DNA from: Variovorax paradoxus
GTDB lineage: Bacteria > Pseudomonadota > Gammaproteobacteria > Burkholderiales > Burkholderiaceae_C
Length of the DNA stretch: 64,000 nucleotides
Assembly: GCF_009755665.1 (NCBI RefSeq)
Contig: NZ_CP046622.1
Coordinates: forward strand, 5,149,001 to 5,213,000
Direction of reading: 5' to 3'
In this document: positions 35,152 through 44,360 of the stretch, piece after piece
How positions within the stretch are numbered: position 1 is the stretch's first letter
How the letters are laid out: each line of letters opens with the position of its first letter
Notes under the pieces: model-generated
Told to the model about the DNA's origin: nothing
Seen by the model: the letters and a program-made list of their open reading frames with translations, nothing else
The model's database searches: none
Program-made: the position numbers and the translations under genes

Positions 35152-35580
35152 TCAGAACGGCTTGACGACCACCAGCACCACGATGCCGAGCAGCAGCAGG
35201 ACAGGCAGTTCATTGAACCAGCGAAACCAGCGGTCGTTGCGCCGGTTGCCGCCTGCGATGAAACGCCGCAGCAGTACCGCGCAACCATGGTGATAGCCGA
35301 TGGCCACGAGCACCAGGGCCAGCTTGGCATGCATCCAGCCATTGCCGGGACCGCGCCCGATGCCGTAGCCCAGCCAGAGCCACAGGCCGAATCCCAGCGC
35401 CGGGACGGCCAGGAAAGTCGTGAAGCGCAGCAGCTTGCGCGCCATCAGCAGCAGACGCTCACGCTCCGCGACGGACTCGGGCGGCACCATCGCCAGGTTG
35501 ACGAAGATCCGCGGGAGATAGAACAACCCCGCGAACCAGCTGGCAATGAATACGATGTGAAGAGATTTGACCCAGAGCAT
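35152..35580 (-). CDS. hemJ: Probable protoporphyrinogen IX oxidase HemJ (CopD/UPF0093 family)
   Basis: 142-residue membrane protein with four helices. LWVKSLHIVFIASWFAGLFYLPRIFV contains the conserved HemJ-type histidine and the WFAGLFYLPR run; the later WMHAKLALVLVAIGYHHG supplies the second conserved His/Lys region. HemJ oxidises protoporphyrinogen IX in haem synthesis. The divergent neighbour is hemB, which supports the assignment over a copper-resistance role. In databases it may be called CopD family. Experimental proof would be complementation. Confidence 0.82.
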   Translation of the reverse strand: MLWVKSLHIVFIASWFAGLFYLPRIFVNLAMVPPESVAERERLLLMARKLLRFTTFLAVPALGFGLWLWLGYGIGRGPGNGWMHAKLALVLVAIGYHHGCAVLLRRFIAGGNRRNDRWFRWFNELPVLLLLGIVVLVVVKPF

Positions 35581-35649
35581 GGAGGCAGTTTAGTGGCCGG
35601 CTGCGCCACCCACCGGCCTTTGCCTGCCGAGCCGATGCCAGCGGCAGGC

Positions 35650-35680
35650 AAAAAAAAGCCCGACGTCTTCACGCCGGGCT
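35650..35680 (-). terminator. Intrinsic terminator of a putative small RNA
   Basis: Stem AGCCCG(G)CGT / ACG(T)CGGGCT on the minus strand with a GAAG loop and one mismatch, followed by eight Ts. It lies upstream of hemJ, in its direction, yet no annotated gene feeds into it, so it must end a separate short transcript. Confidence 0.8.
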
Positions 35681-35753
35681 GGGAAGCCCTTTTGCTGTCA
35701 CACATCAAGGCACCCGCTCAGGGAGGAAAAGCGGGGAGCGGCAAGCCGCCCGC
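35650..35753 (-). ncRNA. Candidate small RNA, about 105 nt, unnamed
   Basis: Bounded by a sigma-70 promoter (below) and the U8 terminator. The predicted transcript begins near 35753 and folds first as a hairpin with arms AGCGGG/CCCGCT (35730-35735 with 35749-35754) and inner CGGC/GCCG, continues with a single-stranded TTTTCCTCCCTGAGCGGG segment, and ends in the terminator stem. There is no open frame with a ribosome site. I do not recognise it as 6S, SRP or tmRNA. It sits between hemJ and hemB, transcribed with hemJ's strand. Confidence 0.6.
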
Positions 35754-35758
35754 TTCAG

Positions 35759-36938
<1,180 letters not shown>

Positions 36939-37007
36939 CTCCCCCACCCTTGCGCCCGCAGCGCGGGCCGATCGGGATTTCCCAAAAAAGAGCAACAGGG
37001 CGGGCCC

Positions 37008-38168
37008 ATGCGCATCTTCGAAATCACCCGCTCCCAAGTGAGCGAGCATCCGGCGCTGGCGCCGCTCACGGCGCCGGGCGCTTGCGCCGCCCAAGGCTAT
37101 CTCTGGATTTCTCTCACGCGGGACGAGTTTCGCGCGTCGCTCACTGAAGTCCAGCAGATCCTGCAGTCCCTCTGCCTCACGCAGTTGGTCGATCTGCACG
37201 TCGCCGACTTGCTCAACGACCAGTTGCCTTCGCATTACGACTACACATCGCAATATGACGTGCTGGTGTTCCGGCGCCTTTCGGCCGGGCCGGGCCAGGC
37301 GGCGCTGGGCAACGGCAAGGGCACCTCGGGCGGCGAGCCGCCCCTGCCCACGCCGTCGCGGCGCGGCCCGCCGGTGCTGCGCCGGGTCGATACCCGGCCG
37401 GTGGGTTTTGCGCTGTTCGACCGCGTGCTGCTGTCGGTGCATCCGGAGGACGGCGCGGTGCGCGACGCGTTTGCCGCCCGCCTGCTGGCCGCGGGGTCGC
37501 CGGACGACAAGGGCGCCCCGGCGCTCGACGTGCGGGCCACTTCGGCGCGCGTGCCCACCGGCACCGCCGACCTGATGCTGCGCGTCATCAACCAGATCGT
37601 CGACGGCTACCTCGACATGCGCCGCGAACTCACCCGCCAGCTCGACCATTGGCAAACCGAGCTGATCGATCCGCGCAGCCGCTTTACCAACTGGGGCGCG
37701 CTGATGGAAGCGCGGCAGTCGCTGCATCACCTGGACGAAATCTGCGAAGACCAGCGCGCTGCCATTCAGGACTGGATCGATTCGCTGGAGACGCTGCCAT
37801 CGCCCAAAAACGAAGCCGAGCAGCGCGAGCGGGAACTGATCATGGTGCGCAGCCGCGACGTGCTCGAGCACATCGAACGCGTGGTGCACCACGTGCACCG
37901 GCTGGAGCAGAACGCCGAAACCGCGGTGCAGATGCATTTCAGCGTTCAGGGGCACCGCGCCAACGACATCATGCGGGTGCTCACCGTGCTGACGGCCATC
38001 TTCCTGCCGCTCAATCTCATTGCCGGCATCTTCGGCATGAACTTTGAATTCATTCCGCTGGTGCACAAGGCGGACGGGTTCTGGATTGCGATGGGCGCAA
38101 TGCTGGTCATCGCGCTGGTGCTGGTCGTGGTGTTCTGGCGCAAGCGCTACCTTGCGCGCACGCGTTGA
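37008..38168 (+). CDS. CorA-family divalent metal transporter
   Basis: 386 residues with a large cytoplasmic N-terminal domain and two C-terminal helices. The GMN motif is in NLIAGIFGMNFEFIPLV between them. Long coiled-coil helices (for example LDHWQTELIDPRSRFTN and SRDVLEHIERVVHHVHRL) form the funnel stalk. Similar to zinc-type ZntB as well as magnesium CorA; specificity is unclear. It follows hemB by 69 bp on the same strand. Confidence 0.93.
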   Translation: MRIFEITRSQVSEHPALAPLTAPGACAAQGYLWISLTRDEFRASLTEVQQILQSLCLTQLVDLHVADLLNDQLPSHYDYTSQYDVLVFRRLSAGPGQAALGNGKGTSGGEPPLPTPSRRGPPVLRRVDTRPVGFALFDRVLLSVHPEDGAVRDAFAARLLAAGSPDDKGAPALDVRATSARVPTGTADLMLRVINQIVDGYLDMRRELTRQLDHWQTELIDPRSRFTNWGALMEARQSLHHLDEICEDQRAAIQDWIDSLETLPSPKNEAEQRERELIMVRSRDVLEHIERVVHHVHRLEQNAETAVQMHFSVQGHRANDIMRVLTVLTAIFLPLNLIAGIFGMNFEFIPLVHKADGFWIAMGAMLVIALVLVVVFWRKRYLARTR

Positions 38169-38199
38169 GCGCCGGCCCCTCTTCCCACATCCCCAAAGC

Positions 38200-38230
38200 A
38201 AAAAGGCCACGCAGTTGCGTGGCCTTTTTT
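38200..38230. terminator. Bidirectional intrinsic terminator
   Basis: AAAAAGGCCACGCA / TGCGTGGCCTTTTT stem with a tiny loop gives U-runs on both strands. It serves the CorA gene on plus and the repeat-bearing exported gene on minus, whose ends face each other. Confidence 0.92.
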
Positions 38231-38264
38231 AGTGCTGGCCGCACGGGCCGCAAATTCGCCTGGC

Positions 38265-38633
38265 TTACTTGGCGACGGCGCCCGAGCCTTGCTGGGCTTG
38301 AACGCGTGCGTCCATCGGGTGGGGCATCGTCGAGATGACCTTGCTGTTGACGCGCGAGCCGCCGGTCACGTTCTGGTCGGGGGTGTAGGCGGTGCGAATT
38401 GCTTCGGCTTCGACCAGGGCGCGGTCCTTCGACACGGCGACCGTTTCCGGGCCGCGCGAGCCGCGGGTCACGTTCTGGTTCGGAGCCGATGCGGTGCGCA
38501 CGGATTCCGCGTTCACTTCGTCACGGCTCTTGCTCGAGACGGCGGTGTTCACGCCTTCGTAGGATTCGGCTTGGGCGCCAGTGGCGGCCAGCACGGCGAT
38601 AGCTGCTGCGGCGAGGATGTGCGAGGTCTTCAT
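38265..38633 (-). CDS. Small exported protein with two internal repeats, paralogue B
   Basis: 122 residues, signal peptide KTSHILAAAAIAVLAATGAQ, then SYEGVNTAVSSKSRDEVNAE. Two repeats again read E-(S/A)-(V/I)-R-T-A-x-x-P-(N/D)-Q-N-V-T-x-G-S-R. About half its residues match the paralogue at 11031-11402, including the tail RVNSKVIST and the DAR motif. The start lies upstream of the bidirectional terminator. Function unknown; duplicated elsewhere in the genome is likely. Confidence 0.87.
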   Translation of the reverse strand: MKTSHILAAAAIAVLAATGAQAESYEGVNTAVSSKSRDEVNAESVRTASAPNQNVTRGSRGPETVAVSKDRALVEAEAIRTAYTPDQNVTGGSRVNSKVISTMPHPMDARVQAQQGSGAVAK

Positions 38634-38858
38634 TTTCAGTTCCTTGTGTTCGTTGGATGGTTCGTCCACCAGGCTCGCTGGCTGCTCACCTGTGCGGCGA
38701 GTTTCCAACTGAATAGACGCTTCAAAACACGTGGAACAGAGACACCGTGTTTCCTCTATTGAAACAATGACAACCCGAAGGCATGCACTCGATTCGGCGC
38801 GTTCCCTGGAAAATCGGCGCATGCCGCTCCCGGAACGGAAACCAATAGGCGCTTCGAC

Positions 38859-39767
38859 ATGGACAGTCTCGATCTGATCAGAACCTTCCGGGAGGTTGCT
38901 TCGCACGGCAGCTTTTCGCATGCGGCCAAGAAGCTCGACATGTCGAAAGCCACCGTCAGCAAGTATGTGGCCGAACTCGAAACACGCTTCGGCGTGCGTC
39001 TTCTCAACCGGTCCACGCGTTCCGTGAGCCTGACCGATGCCGGGCAACTGCTGCTCGAGCGCAGCACCCCGGTGCTCGAAATGGTGGAGCTCACGCAGGC
39101 CGAGCTGCAGGAGCGCGCCACGCAGCCCGGCGGCCGGTTGCGCATTTCGGCGCCGCACGGCATGGGCAACGGTGAATTTCCGGGCCTTTTGGCCGACTTC
39201 ATGCGCTACTACCCGGATGTGAGCATCAGCCTTCAGCTCACCAATCGCGCGGTCGATCTCGCCGAGGAAGGCATCGACGTCGACATCCGCAGCGGCCCGG
39301 TCACCGACGACAACTTGATCGTCCGCAAACTGATGCTCATGGAAATGGTCGTCTGCGCCTCGCCCGTGTACTGGAAGAAGCATGGCAAGCCCGATCACCC
39401 GAGCGAGCTTGCCGGACATGACGCGCTCACCCACTCGCGGCTGGGCGCCCAGCCAGTCTGGCGCTTCGAGGACGGCGGCCAACCGTTGGACGTGCCGGTG
39501 AAAAGCCGCATGGACTGCACCGAGGGCGCGCCGCTGATCCGGGTTGCGATGCGCGGCTTCGGCGTGATCTACCTGCCGTCGATCCTCGTGCAGTCGCACA
39601 TCGACGACGGCGAACTGGTGCCGGTGCTGCAGGGCTATGCGCGGCAGGACATGTGGCTCTCGGCCGCGTATTTGCAGCGGCGCCACAACAGCGCCGCCCT
39701 GCGCGCCTTGCTGGACTTTCTCCAGACCCGTGTCGGGAAGGGGCCCGGCTCGCAAAAGAAAAAATAA
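38859..39767 (+). CDS. LysR-family transcriptional regulator
   Basis: 302 residues. N-terminal winged helix-turn-helix (REVASHGSFSHAAKKLDMSK, ATVSKYVAELETRFGVRLL) and C-terminal periplasmic-binding-like effector domain (NRAVDLAEEGIDVDIRSGPV, GFGVIYLPSILVQSHIDDG). It is divergent from the paralogue B gene and convergent with the dienelactone hydrolase gene. Probable target is one of the neighbours, unproved. Confidence 0.95.
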   Translation: MDSLDLIRTFREVASHGSFSHAAKKLDMSKATVSKYVAELETRFGVRLLNRSTRSVSLTDAGQLLLERSTPVLEMVELTQAELQERATQPGGRLRISAPHGMGNGEFPGLLADFMRYYPDVSISLQLTNRAVDLAEEGIDVDIRSGPVTDDNLIVRKLMLMEMVVCASPVYWKKHGKPDHPSELAGHDALTHSRLGAQPVWRFEDGGQPLDVPVKSRMDCTEGAPLIRVAMRGFGVIYLPSILVQSHIDDGELVPVLQGYARQDMWLSAAYLQRRHNSAALRALLDFLQTRVGKGPGSQKKK

Positions 39768-39768
39768 A

Positions 39769-39789
39769 AAGCCCGGCAGTGCCGGGCTT
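39769..39789. terminator. Intrinsic terminator between the LysR and hydrolase genes
   Basis: AAGCCCGGC / GCCGGGCTT stem with a 3-nt loop. On the minus strand it is followed by TTTTTATTTTT, ideal for ending the hydrolase gene; on the plus strand only a weak CGTTT follows. Confidence 0.88.
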
Positions 39790-39813
39790 CGTTTGGCACA
39801 GACTCGGGCTCGC

Positions 39814-40497
39814 TCAGCCGACGTGCTTGGCAAAAAACTCCAGCGTGCGCGCACGCGCCAGCTTGGCGGCCTCGGCGTTGTACGAGCCCCGCTGGTCGCA
39901 GTTGAAGCCGTGGCCCGATTCGTAGACATGCACTTCCACCTCGGGGTGCGCCTTCTTGAACGCCTCGATGGTGTCCAGCGGAATCCAGTGGTCCTGGTTA
40001 CCGAAATGCGCCAGCACCGGCACCTTGGGCTGGCGCGCGGCTTCTTCCGGCGTGGTCATCCCGCCGCCGTAGTAGGGCGCCGCTGCGGCAAGCCCGGGGA
40101 GCAGGCTTGCGGCGCGCCACACCAGGAGGCCGCCCCAGCAAAAACCGACGATGCCCACCTTGCCGGCCTTCGCCGCATAGGCCACGGCGGCCTCGATGTC
40201 TTGCAGCACGCCCGGCGCGGGCAGCGCCTCGACTGCCGTCTTCAGCGCGAAGCCGGCCTTCATGTCCTCGTCGCTGTAGCCGAGCTCCACACCGGGCTTC
40301 ACGCGATGAAAGGTCGAGGGCGAAACCGCGAGATAGCCGTCCGCCGCATAGCCGTCCGCCACCGAGCGGATGTGCGAGTTGACGCCGAAGATCTCCGGCA
40401 CCACGACCACTGCGCCGCGCGGCTTGCCGGCGGGTTCGGCCACGTAGGCGGGGAAGGTGAAGCCGTCCTTGGCTTTCAGATCGATGAATTGACCCAT
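39814..40497 (-). CDS. Dienelactone hydrolase family protein
   Basis: 227 residues, alpha/beta hydrolase with a Cys-Asp-His triad. Nucleophile Cys in VGFCWGGLLVWRAAS, Asp in AHFGNQDHWIPLD and His in VYESGHGFNCDQRGSY. The N terminus FIDLKAKDGFTFPAYVAEP and PEIFGVNSHI are characteristic. It could hydrolyse dienelactones of aromatic degradation or other esters. It sits near LysR and an aromatic-pathway-type isomerase gene. Confidence 0.94.
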   Translation of the reverse strand: MGQFIDLKAKDGFTFPAYVAEPAGKPRGAVVVVPEIFGVNSHIRSVADGYAADGYLAVSPSTFHRVKPGVELGYSDEDMKAGFALKTAVEALPAPGVLQDIEAAVAYAAKAGKVGIVGFCWGGLLVWRAASLLPGLAAAAPYYGGGMTTPEEAARQPKVPVLAHFGNQDHWIPLDTIEAFKKAHPEVEVHVYESGHGFNCDQRGSYNAEAAKLARARTLEFFAKHVG

Positions 40498-40539
40498 GAT
40501 GTCTTGCTCCTTGATGGCAACTGAAAAAAGAAGGCCAGG

Positions 40540-41139
40540 TTACGGGCGAAGCGCCCGCTCGACGAAGTCGAGGCGGTCCTGCCCCCAGAAGATTTCACCG
40601 TCGATCACGTAGCTTGGCGCGCCGAACACCTGGATGTCGATCGCCTCCTGCGTGTAGGCCTCGTAGCGCTCCTGCACCGCCTGGCTCTGCGACTGCTCCG
40701 CGCGCTTGGGCGACAGCCCGCATTCGACCACCAGCGAATCGAGCACCTTAGGGTCGCCGATGTTGCGCTCCTGCACCCACACGGCCGCGAACACCGCGGC
40801 ACACATGCGCATGGCGGCCTCGGTGCCGTCGTGCATGTCGACTGCGATGATGACCCGGGCCGCGTCGTCGCTGGCCACCGGAAAGAACTTCGGCCTGGTG
40901 TTCAGCGGCAGGCCGAGATGGCGCGAACAGCGTGCGAGGTCGACCAGCCGGTACGCCTGGCGCTGCGGCGCGCGCTTGCCCAGCGGCAGCCCGCCCGACA
41001 CCGGGAACACGCTGCCCAGGTCGATCGGCCGCACGCGCACCGTGGCGCCCGCGGCCGCGGCGATCGCGGCAAACCGGGAATGCCCCAGATAGGTCCACGG
41101 GCTCTGTGGCGCAAAGTAATAGTCAATCGTCTTGTGCAT
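40540..41139 (-). CDS. 2-hydroxychromene-2-carboxylate isomerase family protein
   Basis: 199 residues, DsbA-fold (kappa-GST-like) without a redox cysteine pair. The catalytic serine lies in YYFAPQSPWTYLGHSRF, and GAPSYVIDGEIFWGQDRLDF is the conserved C-terminal motif. In naphthalene degradation the enzyme interconverts chromene and benzylidenepyruvate forms using glutathione. Here, separated from full aromatic clusters, the substrate is unknown. It is 42 bp upstream of the hydrolase gene and divergent from the SDR gene. Confidence 0.9.
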   Translation of the reverse strand: MHKTIDYYFAPQSPWTYLGHSRFAAIAAAAGATVRVRPIDLGSVFPVSGGLPLGKRAPQRQAYRLVDLARCSRHLGLPLNTRPKFFPVASDDAARVIIAVDMHDGTEAAMRMCAAVFAAVWVQERNIGDPKVLDSLVVECGLSPKRAEQSQSQAVQERYEAYTQEAIDIQVFGAPSYVIDGEIFWGQDRLDFVERALRP

Positions 41140-41283
41140 TCAATAACCTCCGTGCTTCGCACCGCGGTGCGAGCTTGCTTGGGGCGGCCCGGCGCGGCGC
41201 TCACGCTCATGCGCTGGCCCTCGATGATGTAATCCAGGCCAACGGTTTTAACTGACACGCAGTTTCTCTGCAGGAGGTGGGTT

Positions 41284-42030
41284 TTGGACCAGGTGCTCTT
41301 GATCACGGGCGGCAGCCGCGGCATCGGCGCCGCCACGGCCCTGCTGGCGGCGCAGCGCGGCTACGCGGTGGCCGTCAACTACGCGAACAACTCGCTCGCC
41401 GCCGACGAGGTGGTGCGCGTCATCCGCGCGGGCGGCGGCAGCGCCATGGCCGTGCAGGCCGACGTGGGCGACGAGGCCCAGGTGCTGGCCATGTTCGAGA
41501 AGGTCGACGCCAAGCTTGGCCGCCTCACGGCGCTCGTCAACAATGCCGGCGTGGTCGACGTGCAGGCGCGCGTCGAGCAAATGAGCGTGGCGCGCCTGGA
41601 GCGCATGTTCCGCATCAACGTGATCGGCAGCTTCATCTGCGCGCGCGAAGCAGTCAGGCGCATGAGCACCCGGCACGGCGGTTCGGGCGGCGCGATCGTC
41701 AACATCTCCAGCGGCGCCGCGCGGCTGGGCTCACCCGACCAGTACGTCGACTACGCGGCCAGCAAGGGCGCGATCGACACCTTCACCATCGGCCTGGCCA
41801 AGGAGGTCGCCGCCGAGGGCATTCGCGTGAATGCGGTGCGCCCGGGGCTCATCGACACCGAAATCCACGCGTCGGGCGGCATGCCCGACCGCGCCTTCGA
41901 ACTGGCACCCACCGTACCGATGCAGCGCACCGGCAGCGCCGAAGAAATTGCCGGCGCCATCCTGTGGCTGCTGTCCGCCGAGGCCAGCTACACCACCATG
42001 GCCCTGCTCGACGTCACGGGGGGAAGATAG
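41284..42030 (+). CDS. Short-chain dehydrogenase/reductase
   Basis: 248 residues. Rossmann motif TGGSRGIGAATALLA, NNAG, and active-site YVDYAASKGAID (YxxxK) with upstream Ser in NISSGAARL. The start is TTG 41284; a perfect AGGAGGTG at 41272-41279 lies four to five bases before it, so the start is well supported despite the codon. Similar to 3-oxoacyl-ACP-reductase-like and glucose-dehydrogenase-like SDRs; substrate unknown. MarC follows after two bases. Confidence 0.92.
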   Translation: MDQVLLITGGSRGIGAATALLAAQRGYAVAVNYANNSLAADEVVRVIRAGGGSAMAVQADVGDEAQVLAMFEKVDAKLGRLTALVNNAGVVDVQARVEQMSVARLERMFRINVIGSFICAREAVRRMSTRHGGSGGAIVNISSGAARLGSPDQYVDYAASKGAIDTFTIGLAKEVAAEGIRVNAVRPGLIDTEIHASGGMPDRAFELAPTVPMQRTGSAEEIAGAILWLLSAEASYTTMALLDVTGGR

Positions 42031-42032
42031 CG

Positions 42033-42686
42033 ATGAGCACCTCGATGGACCTGATCAAGCCGCTGGTCACGCTGGTGGCCATCGTCAACCCGCTGGCCAT
42101 CGTGCCCTTCTTCATCCACTACACGCAGGGGTATTCGGATGCGCAGCGGCGGCATACGGTGCGCATGTCGGCTTTCAGCGCCTTCGTGGTCATTGCGGTC
42201 AGCGCGCTGATCGGGCTGCAACTGCTGGCGTTCTTCGGCATTTCGATTGCCAGCTTCCAGGTGGGCGGCGGCCTGTTGCTGCTCATGAGCTCGCTGTCGA
42301 TGCTCAATGCCAAGCCGGCGGAGAGCAAGACCAACGTCGAAGAGCTGCGCGCCACCGAGGTAAAGGCATCCATGGGCGCGTCCATCGCAGTGGTGCCGCT
42401 CACCATCCCGCTGCTCACCGGCCCGGCCACCATATCCACGGTGGTGATCTACGCCGACAAGACGCAGCACCTGTGGGAACTCGGCTTGTTGGTCGGCTAC
42501 GGAGTGGTGGTGGCGCTGGCCACCGCGCTGGCGTTTTCGCTTGCGCAGCCGATCGCACGCGTGCTCGGCAAGACCGGCATCAACATCATGACGCGGCTCA
42601 TGGGCCTGATCCTCGCCGCGCTTGCGGTCGAGGTCATGGCCGACGGCCTCGGCAAGCTGTTTCCCATTCTTCAGCGCGTGGGCTGA
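42033..42686 (+). CDS. MarC/YhgN-family integral membrane protein
   Basis: 217 residues with six helices. LVTLVAIVNPLAIVPFFIHY, FGISIASFQVGGGLLLLMSS and AVVPLTIPLLTGPATISTVV are the MarC signature. The family was once thought to confer multidrug resistance but has no proven role. The start overlaps closely with the end of the SDR gene (2-bp gap), suggesting co-transcription. It converges on the EVE gene, five bases apart. Confidence 0.93.
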   Translation: MSTSMDLIKPLVTLVAIVNPLAIVPFFIHYTQGYSDAQRRHTVRMSAFSAFVVIAVSALIGLQLLAFFGISIASFQVGGGLLLLMSSLSMLNAKPAESKTNVEELRATEVKASMGASIAVVPLTIPLLTGPATISTVVIYADKTQHLWELGLLVGYGVVVALATALAFSLAQPIARVLGKTGINIMTRLMGLILAALAVEVMADGLGKLFPILQRVG

Positions 42687-42691
42687 CCGGC

Positions 42692-43153
42692 TCAGGCCAG
42701 CATCTTCTCGATGACGCGCCAATGCGCGGGATCGACCGGCGTGATCGACAGCCGGTTGCCCTTGCGCAGCACGACCAGCTCGGCCAGTTCGGGCTTGGCG
42801 CGCAGCTCGGGCAGCGCGAGGAGCCGCGTCTTGCGCACCGCCTGCACGTCAACCAGCAGCCAACGCGGGTCTTCCTTCTTCGAGGCCGCGTCGTAGTAGG
42901 GAGACTTCGGGTCGAACTGTGTCGGGTCGGGCTTGACGCCCGAGGCTACCCGCGCAATGCCTGCGATGCCGGGCTCCGGGCAGCTCGAGTGATAGAACAG
43001 CACGCCGTCGCCGACCTTCATGCCGTCGCGCATGAAGTTGCGTGCCTGGTAGTTGCGCACGCCCGTCCACGCCACCGTGGCATTGGGCGCGGCAAGCGCA
43101 TCGTCGATCGAGACCTCGTCGGGCTCGGATTTCATCAACCAGTAATTGGGCAT
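42692..43153 (-). CDS. EVE-domain protein (ThyN1-like)
   Basis: 153 residues consisting of a single EVE domain, which recognises modified nucleobases in DNA or RNA. NYWLMKSEPDEVSIDD, WTGVRNYQARNFMRDGMKVG and LFYHSSCPEPGIAGIARV are highly conserved. Stand-alone bacterial EVE proteins are often associated with restriction or RNA quality control, but no such genes are near. The gene lies eight bases beyond the stop of the binding-protein gene. Confidence 0.95.
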   Translation of the reverse strand: MPNYWLMKSEPDEVSIDDALAAPNATVAWTGVRNYQARNFMRDGMKVGDGVLFYHSSCPEPGIAGIARVASGVKPDPTQFDPKSPYYDAASKKEDPRWLLVDVQAVRKTRLLALPELRAKPELAELVVLRKGNRLSITPVDPAHWRVIEKMLA

Positions 43154-43161
43154 GGTGCCCG

Positions 43162-44328
43162 TTATGGTGTCACATAGTCAGAGACGACGACCCATTTCCC
43201 GTCCTTGATCTGGGACAAACGCGACTGGTCGTTGCCCAGGCGCTTGGTGGCGGTGTAGCTGCTCTTGGGGCTGCCGAACATGTCGGGCTCGAAGGTCATG
43301 CTGTCCATGGCCTTGATGAAGCTGTCGGTCGAGAGGCCCGAGCCCGCCTTTTGCGCCGCCTTGATGAACGAGTCGATGATCACGTAGCCGTATACCGAAA
43401 ACACCGTCGGGTCTTCGTTGAACTTGGTCTTGTACTTGTTGGCCCAGAAGCGCAGCGGCTGCGACTGCTCGTCGGTGTAGGGGTTCTGCACCGTCATGGT
43501 GGCGTAGATGCCGTCCATCGCCTTGCCGCCCAGCTTGTGGATCAGATCGGTGTAAGCGGCGCTGGAGCCCAGGAAGGTCGGGTTGAAGCCTGTCTTGCGC
43601 GCCTCGCCCACGGTGCCGATGGTCTCGCGGATGATGGTGCCGAGCACCACCAGGTCGCAGCTGGCGGCCTTCATCCTTGCGACCTGCGAACTGAAGTCGG
43701 TGGCACCGCGCTTGAACGAGGTTTTCTCGGCCAGTTCCATGCCGGCGGTCTTCAGGCCCGCCTCGGCGCCGCGCTGCACCTCGAGCCCGAACTCGTCGTC
43801 CTGGTAGATGGTGCAGACCTTCTTCGCGCCCTTCTCCTTGATCATCTTGGGCAGCGCCAATCGGATCTGGTCGTAGTAGGTGGCCGCAAACGAATACTTC
43901 AGGCGGTGCAGCGGCTCGTACATCTCGCGGGCCGCGGTAATGGGCATGAAGTTGACAATGTTCTTGTCGAACTGCACCGGCATGGCCGCCATGTTCTGCG
44001 CCGTGCCGATGTGGCCGGCCATGATGAAGATCTTTTCCTGGTTGACCAGTTTCTGCGCCGCGAGGACGGCTTTCTTCGGGTCGTAGCCCGAGTCCTCGAC
44101 AAAGAGCTTGAGCTTGCGGCCGTGGATGTTGCCCTGCTCGTTGAGCTCGTCCACGCGCAGCTGCATGCCGTTGCGCGCCTGCTTGCCAAAGCCCGCGAGC
44201 GGCCCCGACAAGTCCTGGATCGTGCCGATGCGGATCTCGTCCTTAGTCACGCCCTGTTGCTGCTGCGCGGATGCGAGCGTTGCTGCCAGGCCCAGCACCG
44301 CCAGGGCCGTCACTGTCTTGAGCTTCAT
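43162..44328 (-). CDS. ABC transporter substrate-binding protein (Leu/Ile/Val type)
   Basis: 388 residues, periplasmic-binding type I. Signal peptide KTVTALAVLGLAATLASAQQ, then DEIRIGTIQDLSGPLAGFGK, YDPKKAVLAAQKLVNQEKI and KVCTIYQDDEFGLEVQRG. It would capture the ligand for the LivHMGF membrane complex. The ligand is not necessarily a branched-chain amino acid; acyl-CoA ligase neighbours suggest a carboxylate or aromatic acid. ATG 44328 has a good ribosome site. Confidence 0.93.
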   Translation of the reverse strand: MKLKTVTALAVLGLAATLASAQQQQGVTKDEIRIGTIQDLSGPLAGFGKQARNGMQLRVDELNEQGNIHGRKLKLFVEDSGYDPKKAVLAAQKLVNQEKIFIMAGHIGTAQNMAAMPVQFDKNIVNFMPITAAREMYEPLHRLKYSFAATYYDQIRLALPKMIKEKGAKKVCTIYQDDEFGLEVQRGAEAGLKTAGMELAEKTSFKRGATDFSSQVARMKAASCDLVVLGTIIRETIGTVGEARKTGFNPTFLGSSAAYTDLIHKLGGKAMDGIYATMTVQNPYTDEQSQPLRFWANKYKTKFNEDPTVFSVYGYVIIDSFIKAAQKAGSGLSTDSFIKAMDSMTFEPDMFGSPKSSYTATKRLGNDQSRLSQIKDGKWVVVSDYVTP

Positions 44329-44360
44329 GGGGTTGTCTCCTCGGGTTGACGAAAAAGGAA

